A stretch of DNA of 64,000 nt, taken from positions 99,666,609 through 99,730,608 of the forward strand of contig JARDYH010000003.1 in assembly GCA_029215795.1 (NCBI GenBank), written 5' to 3'. The position numbers and the translations under genes are program-made. The stretch is from Anniella stebbinsi (taxonomy: Eukaryota; Chordata; Lepidosauria; Squamata; Anniellidae). How positions within the stretch are numbered: the stretch's first letter is position 1; every line of letters starts with the position of its first letter. The notes beneath the pieces are model-generated. The model was not told where the DNA came from. It saw only the letters and a list, made by a program, of their open reading frames with translations, and searched no databases. This document shows, piece by piece, positions 59,238 to 64,000 of the stretch.

Positions 59238-59671
59238 CAGACATTCAGCCTGCAGTCCAGCTTAACGGTTATTTATTAGCTTTATCCAAGCATTTGCTAA
59301 TTGCTAATTAGCATATAATGTCTCCAAGCCAACGTAAGTAGTAATTCTTTTAAATTTATTTCAGTTTGTATCAGCAAAGCACAGTTCTAGTCCTGTCTGA
59401 CTCCCACAACTTTTCAGCGCCAAACCGATGATTCATCACCTCCCTTCCACTATCTTATCATTCTGTATTAGTTCCCCTTGGCATCACTTATCTTGACTTA
59501 TGATTTGAAGATCTCTTAATTAGGATAAAATGCTTTTACTTTACAGTCATTCAGGAGAGAGTGAAAGTCCGTCTGCTCACTCCATGCCCGACGCTCCGCC
59601 CCCTTTACCCAGTCGTTTTAAAACATTTTTTACTATCTTCAGCCAAGAGAATTTAATTGTGCTTTTATCTG

Positions 59672-59742
59672 CTAGCTGTTTCGTGCCTTGAAACCACAGA
59701 TAAAAGGCAGCATATAAAAGTTTTATATAAATAAATAAGCAA
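59672..59742 (+). mobile_element. LINE/SINE 3' tail
   Basis: TTTCGTGCCTTGAAACCACAG and AAAAGGCAGCATATAAAAG followed by ATAAATAAATAAG. Tail only. Confidence 0.55.
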
Positions 59743-59954
59743 ACTAGCTGTGTGAGGGGGGAGGGGAGTGTAGCAGTGTTCACACACATCATTTGCTCTT
59801 AAATTGAGGCCCGCCCACCCCAGTTTATCTTCCACTGTTCCATCAGGTCTGGGATTCAGATGGCACAACCACTTAAGGAGGTTTACGAACCAAGGGTTAT
59901 ATGGCATACAACATGAAGGCTACCACTCCTCAAGCATCCAGAAATGGTTCCTTT

Positions 59955-59956
<2 letters not shown>

Positions 59957-60000
<44 letters not shown>

Positions 60001-60003
60001 TTG
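59957..60003. repeat. (CT)n microsatellite
   Basis: About 20 CT units with one TTT interruption. Confidence 0.97.
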
Positions 60004-63000
60004 AAGAGCACATACCAGCCCATAAGACTGCAAAGGTAGGATTGGGGTGTGTAATACTCAGTGTCATGCCAAAAAGAGAGGGCTGAGTACAATTCGCGGT
60101 GGTTTGGACACCTAGGAGACTCTGCACAATGCTGCCTGCTTTTCTATGACATAATGAGGCTACACCCCCTCCCATTTTTTAAGAGCAGACCACCCTCCCG
60201 AAGCATGAGAGAAGGAGCAACACAGATGTATTAAATTCACAGGCAAGTATGTTGGTTGAATGCATTTTGAGGGGGGAGCAGAAGTCAGGCTTGCTACCTG
60301 TGGGGAAAAATGTACTACCATTTGACAGGTGCATCTATAAATACTCCAATTGTGCTTAACTCTTCGCCCTTCTCAGAACAAGCAAACAGAGAACAAGGGG
60401 ACAAACTATTGTTCACCACACTTTTTAAAAAAGTGTTTAATGTTGCCTCTTTGGGATACATACAAACATACATACATTAAACGAAATTTAAAGCTGATGG
60501 TTGACCCAGACGTTGACTGTACATCTGTCACATAAAGTATGAAGTTGAGTGGAAGCCAACCTCAGAGTGTGGGTGAAGAATCATATATATACTGTTTAAG
60601 ACACAGATGCATTTTTTACCGTATATAATTGTATTTTTTTCTGACTGGCTTGATTTACAACTGTTGTTTAAATTTAAGGTGCTTTTATCATTTGTCCAAT
60701 ATTGAGTTGTACTGTTTTTCTGTTGAGAGCTGCCTTGGGAAGGCAATGATCTTGAAAGGCAGCTAAAAATATATAGTAAGGAAAGAAAGAGGTGCATTTG
60801 ACCCAAATGATCACATGCAGATTCATACATTCTTGCACTGGAAAATTGCTATCCTTAAACTAGAGCAAAAATGAGTACATAACCTTTCAGAATCCCAGGT
60901 TACTCATATTGGCTTCCTTGGCAGTTATTTTACAACATGCTTCTAAAAGAAATGTATTAGGCCACGTACTTTTTGTCTTACTACTTTTAGTATTTTCTAA
61001 GTATGATTTCCTAGTATGAACAACAGTTAGCAACAAGCCTAGAGAAGTCATCGATTCAGAGCAGGGAGGGTCAGATTGAGATGGTGATAAGGGCGAAAAG
61101 AAAATCTAAACAAGGGGGGATCATATAACTTAATAACCCTGCAATTCCAAAAAACAACAGATACTACAGCTAAACAATCACACATCCCACAGAATGGTGG
61201 GGAGGGGGGGAATCTCACTCCTACAATAAACTGCACCAGCAAACAATAGCAAAGGATCAGCAGCAAAGACTGCTGTATTAAAATCTAATCTTGATTCTAC
61301 TGTGGTAGGAATAGCTATTGCTATCAGACAAGACAGTGGTAGCAGACAACTGAGAAATGGGAAACAAAAGATCAGGGTGGGACTGAACACAGCCTCAAAG
61401 TCTGTGGCTGTGTGTGACCTGTTGCAATAACTTGCCAGTTACAACGGGATTCCAACCAAAAGGCAATGTTACAGAAAAGTCACACATTCAATTCAAATAA
61501 AACGCTGTTGCGAAGACATAAGGCACAAGCTGCTTTTCTATACTTTCAAACTTTAAACCTTTGGGGAATAACTTCCACATCAACTAATTTACTGAGGAAC
61601 CCCTGTGCATTACAGAGGATTCTGGGAAACATCCTAAACGGCACACTCATTTCATGTGGGGCTGCTGGGCCTCACCAACTTCTGTGAACTTTGAGGGCCC
61701 CTAGCACCCACTCAGCTTTGCCTTGTGGCTGCCCATTGCAGGCGAGTACCAGGAGTGGTGGCAAGAAGTCTTTTCAGGGATGCTTGCCTGACATTACTAA
61801 TATTTTAATCAGGAAATCCCAACAAGCCCCAAAAAACCTCAGTATTCTTTAGGATGGGGAAATAAACAGGGTTGTTGTTGTTGTTTTAAAGAATACACAT
61901 AGGAATTGGGCATAAATAAAACATGTCTGTATGAGGTTTTGACCAATTTCTTCAAAGGACATTGGATGAAATAGAAAACAGATTACTTTTTAAGCTGTTA
62001 ACCTAATTACACTGTGATTAGACCAGATCCTACAATGACACAAAGCCTCAGAATGCACAACACAGAAGATTCTAATTTGGTTTACAAAGGCCTTTATTTC
62101 TTTTTTGGAGGGGGACGGGGGAACACACTCTTTTTTATATTGCATTCTAGAAACTGAAGGATACAGCAAGCTTTATTCTCTCTGCATAAAGATTCCATTT
62201 TGTTTGCTTGCTTTTCCCCAAAGAAATTAAGTCAATGCTGCTTTATGAAATTACCTCACAGATGGCAATGGATTGTTTCTACGTGACATGGGACCTCAGC
62301 TGTTAGGCAGTCCCAACATACAAAATGTGCCTGCTCTCCGGTTATTCTGACAATAGGATCCATGCACCATATATTACGGCCACCAGTCTTACAAGACAGA
62401 CAGTGAAGAAAAGGACTTTGAACAGAAGAAATGCTGTTTATTTTGAATCAGTGCAAGTGGAAGGTAGCAGGCAAAGAATACCAAAAACCAAGCTGTGTAG
62501 ATTTCAATTTAAGCATGATGATGCAGTGCTTTCCCATAAGCCACCAGAAATACATAGCTCTACCACTTCCTATCTCCTGACTGTCTCCTTCCATCTTTCT
62601 ATATCAGCCTAGTTACTAGCCCAACAAAATGTTTAGTGGCTTAGACATACGCATGCTAGCCATTCATGATCTAAAGACAGACTGAAGGGGAATTTTTTTT
62701 AAAAAAAAAGCACCACTTCCTTACAGTTTACAAATGCAACCTTTCCAGGAAGCAATTCTGTTTTATCCCCCCCCCCCCCCAAGGAATTGACTTGGGCAAC
62801 ATAACCACAGGCAAATTAAACAAACTTTGCTTCCCATCTAGGTTTTCCAAAACAACTCCAAGGCTATGAGTCACTCACACACTGCTGTATTGCAATTTTT
62901 GACATCAAGGAAGCAATAGGCATCACTAGGGACAGAGAAGCTGTGGGGCAATATATTGAAAACCCAGACTTGTGAATTATTAGGCCTGATAAGTTTTTTG

Positions 63001-63205
63001 TTTTATTTTTGACAAGCACTGGGTTTCTAAGACTCACTTAGCACACTGGAAACTTCGCACTTAAGGTTACATACTGAAGAGCATTTAATGTAGGTTAGCT
63101 AGCTCTTAAGCACACTTATTACCATTATATTCACAAATTGCCAGCAGCCATAGAGTACATTTCACCCCCCTCCCCTTCAACACACACTTATCAATTAAGT
63201 GATTC
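60004..63205. other. Non-coding sequence, no recognised gene
   Basis: 60705-60785 is a LINE/SINE tail remnant (GAGCTGCCTTGGGAAGGC ... AAAGGCAGCTAAAAATAT). There is a (GTT)n at 61871-61885 and a C14 run at 62767-62780. No splice-flanked coding block was found on either strand. Confidence 0.5.
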
Positions 63206-63455
63206 ACAACTATTAGGTAGATCCACAGTTGGCTACAGAATCGGACTCAAAGAGTGCTTATCAATGGTACCTTCTCACACTGGGGAGAGGTAACGAGCAG
63301 GGTACCTCAAGGCTCAGTCCTGGGCCCAGTGCTCTTCAACATTTTTATTAATGATTTGGACAAGGAGGTGCAGGGAATGCTTATCAAATATGCAGATGAC
63401 ACAAAACTGGGTGAGATCACTAACACCCTGGAAGACAAAAGCAAACTCCAAAGTG
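63206..63455 (+). mobile_element. CR1 LINE fragment, RT core
   Basis: The plus-strand frame from 63221 reads [59 protein letters not shown] (catalytic YADD at about 63390) and TKLGEITNTLEDKSKLQS. This is collinear with the CR1 at 49471-50904. A TAG sits at 63218-63220 where that copy has Trp. The match ends at about 63455. Confidence 0.85.
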
Positions 63456-64000
63456 TTATAGCAGGTGAATCTAGTGAGGTATCCAGAGCACAGGCTTGTC
63501 CTGTTTTCTTGGATGAGTTTCAGTTGGACAAGATGCTTGGACAGGTTCGTGCAATCACTTCCATATTGGATCCTTGCCCCTCTTGGCTAATAAAAAGTAG
63601 CAGGGATGGAACAACTGGCTGGGCCAGGGAAGTGATTAATGCCTCTTTGCAAGAGGGAGTGGTCCCAGACCTCCTGAAAGAGGCAGCAGTGAGACCACTC
63701 CTAAATAAATCTTCCTTGGACCCTGAAAATCTTAATAACTACAGGCCAGTAGCAAATGTTCCTGGGCAAGGTCCATTCCTGGGCAAGGTCCTGGAGCAGG
63801 TCGTTGCGAGCCAGCTCCAGGCACTCTTGGATGAGATTGATTATCTGGATCCATTTCAGTCGGGTTTCAGGCCTGGCTTTGGTACGGAAACAGCCTTGGT
63901 CGCCCTATGTCGGGAGAAGGACAGGGGGAGTGTGACTCTGTTGATTCTCCTTGATCTCTCAGCGGCTTTCGATACCATCGACCATGGTATCCTTCTGGGA
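63456..64000 (+). mobile_element. L2 LINE fragment, N-terminal RT region, runs off the window
   Basis: The frame continues without a stop: GESSEVSRAQACPVFLDEFQ, LDKMLGQVRAITSILDPCPS, DLLKEAAVRPLLNKSSLDPE, NYRPVANVPG, FLGKVLEQVV, FQSGFRPGFGTETALVAL and LLILLDLSAAFDTIDHGIL. These are L2-clade RT motifs, including the first catalytic Asp (DLSAAFDTIDH). A 12-nt in-frame insertion follows NYRPVAN. The open frame spans the CR1-L2 join. Confidence 0.88.

Larger units (their letters stand above)
57779..59605 (-). mobile_element. L1 retrotransposon, 5' end present, 3' two-thirds missing
   Basis: Read on the minus strand it starts near 59605 with GGGGGCGGAGCGTCGGGCAT, followed by a 5' UTR of about 370 bp, ORF1 (59237-58270), a spacer with C17 (G17 at 58168-58184 on the plus strand) and G-tracts, and the first 75 or so codons of ORF2. 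It then stops abruptly at about 57779. L1 copies normally lose the 5' end, so loss of the 3' end needs deletion, recombination or premature polyadenylation. No target duplication was found. Confidence 0.85.

Overview
This is nuclear DNA of a vertebrate, most likely a squamate reptile. The window contains a full-length L1 with low apparent decay, several CR1 and L2 LINE pieces, and tRNA-derived SINEs of the kinds common in lizards and snakes. It also has many short non-autonomous DNA transposons and abundant dinucleotide microsatellites. There are no operons, CRISPR arrays or bacterial-type genes.

The only host coding sequence I can support is two exons on the minus strand. One exon (14399-14547) has clean splice sites, and the 5' part of the next exon lies at 1-64. 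Together they encode a stretch I recognise as the conserved N-terminal region of KIAA0930 (C22orf9, DUF2045 family). Positions 65-14398 are therefore the intron between these exons. Everything above 14547 is upstream intron or 5' flank, because I found no first coding exon in the remaining 49 kb.

Layout. 1-14.5 kb: the exon pair and its intron, with an L2 3' end (2.3-2.66 kb), a hAT-like MITE (8.9-9.2 kb) and SINE pieces. 14.5-41 kb: upstream intron or flank filled with DNA-transposon derivatives. These include three copies of a TIR family with 3-bp target duplications (19.1, 22.1, 39.8 kb), two fold-back elements (24.6, 29.1 kb), a dimeric tandem array (31.0-31.7 kb) and a large inverted repeat (31.8/33.3 kb). 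41.66-47.51 kb: a full-length L1 on the plus strand, antisense to KIAA0930. It has a 16-bp target-site duplication, an intact ORF1, and an ORF2 broken only by one frameshift and one nonsense codon. 49.3-51.1 kb: a younger CR1 nested inside an older CR1. 51-57 kb: SINEs, MITEs and a second copy of a repeat also seen at 27.9 kb. 57.55-59.6 kb: an old CR1 piece abutting an L1 that keeps its 5' end but lacks its 3' end. 63.2-64.0 kb: a CR1 reverse-transcriptase segment joined in frame to an L2 segment that runs off the window.

The transposon genes act only on themselves and relatives: L1, CR1 and L2 proteins copy RNA into DNA, and the SINEs and MITEs have no proteins and depend on them or on transposases encoded elsewhere. 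All identifications come from reading the sequence. No database search was run, so family names for the short repeats are provisional.
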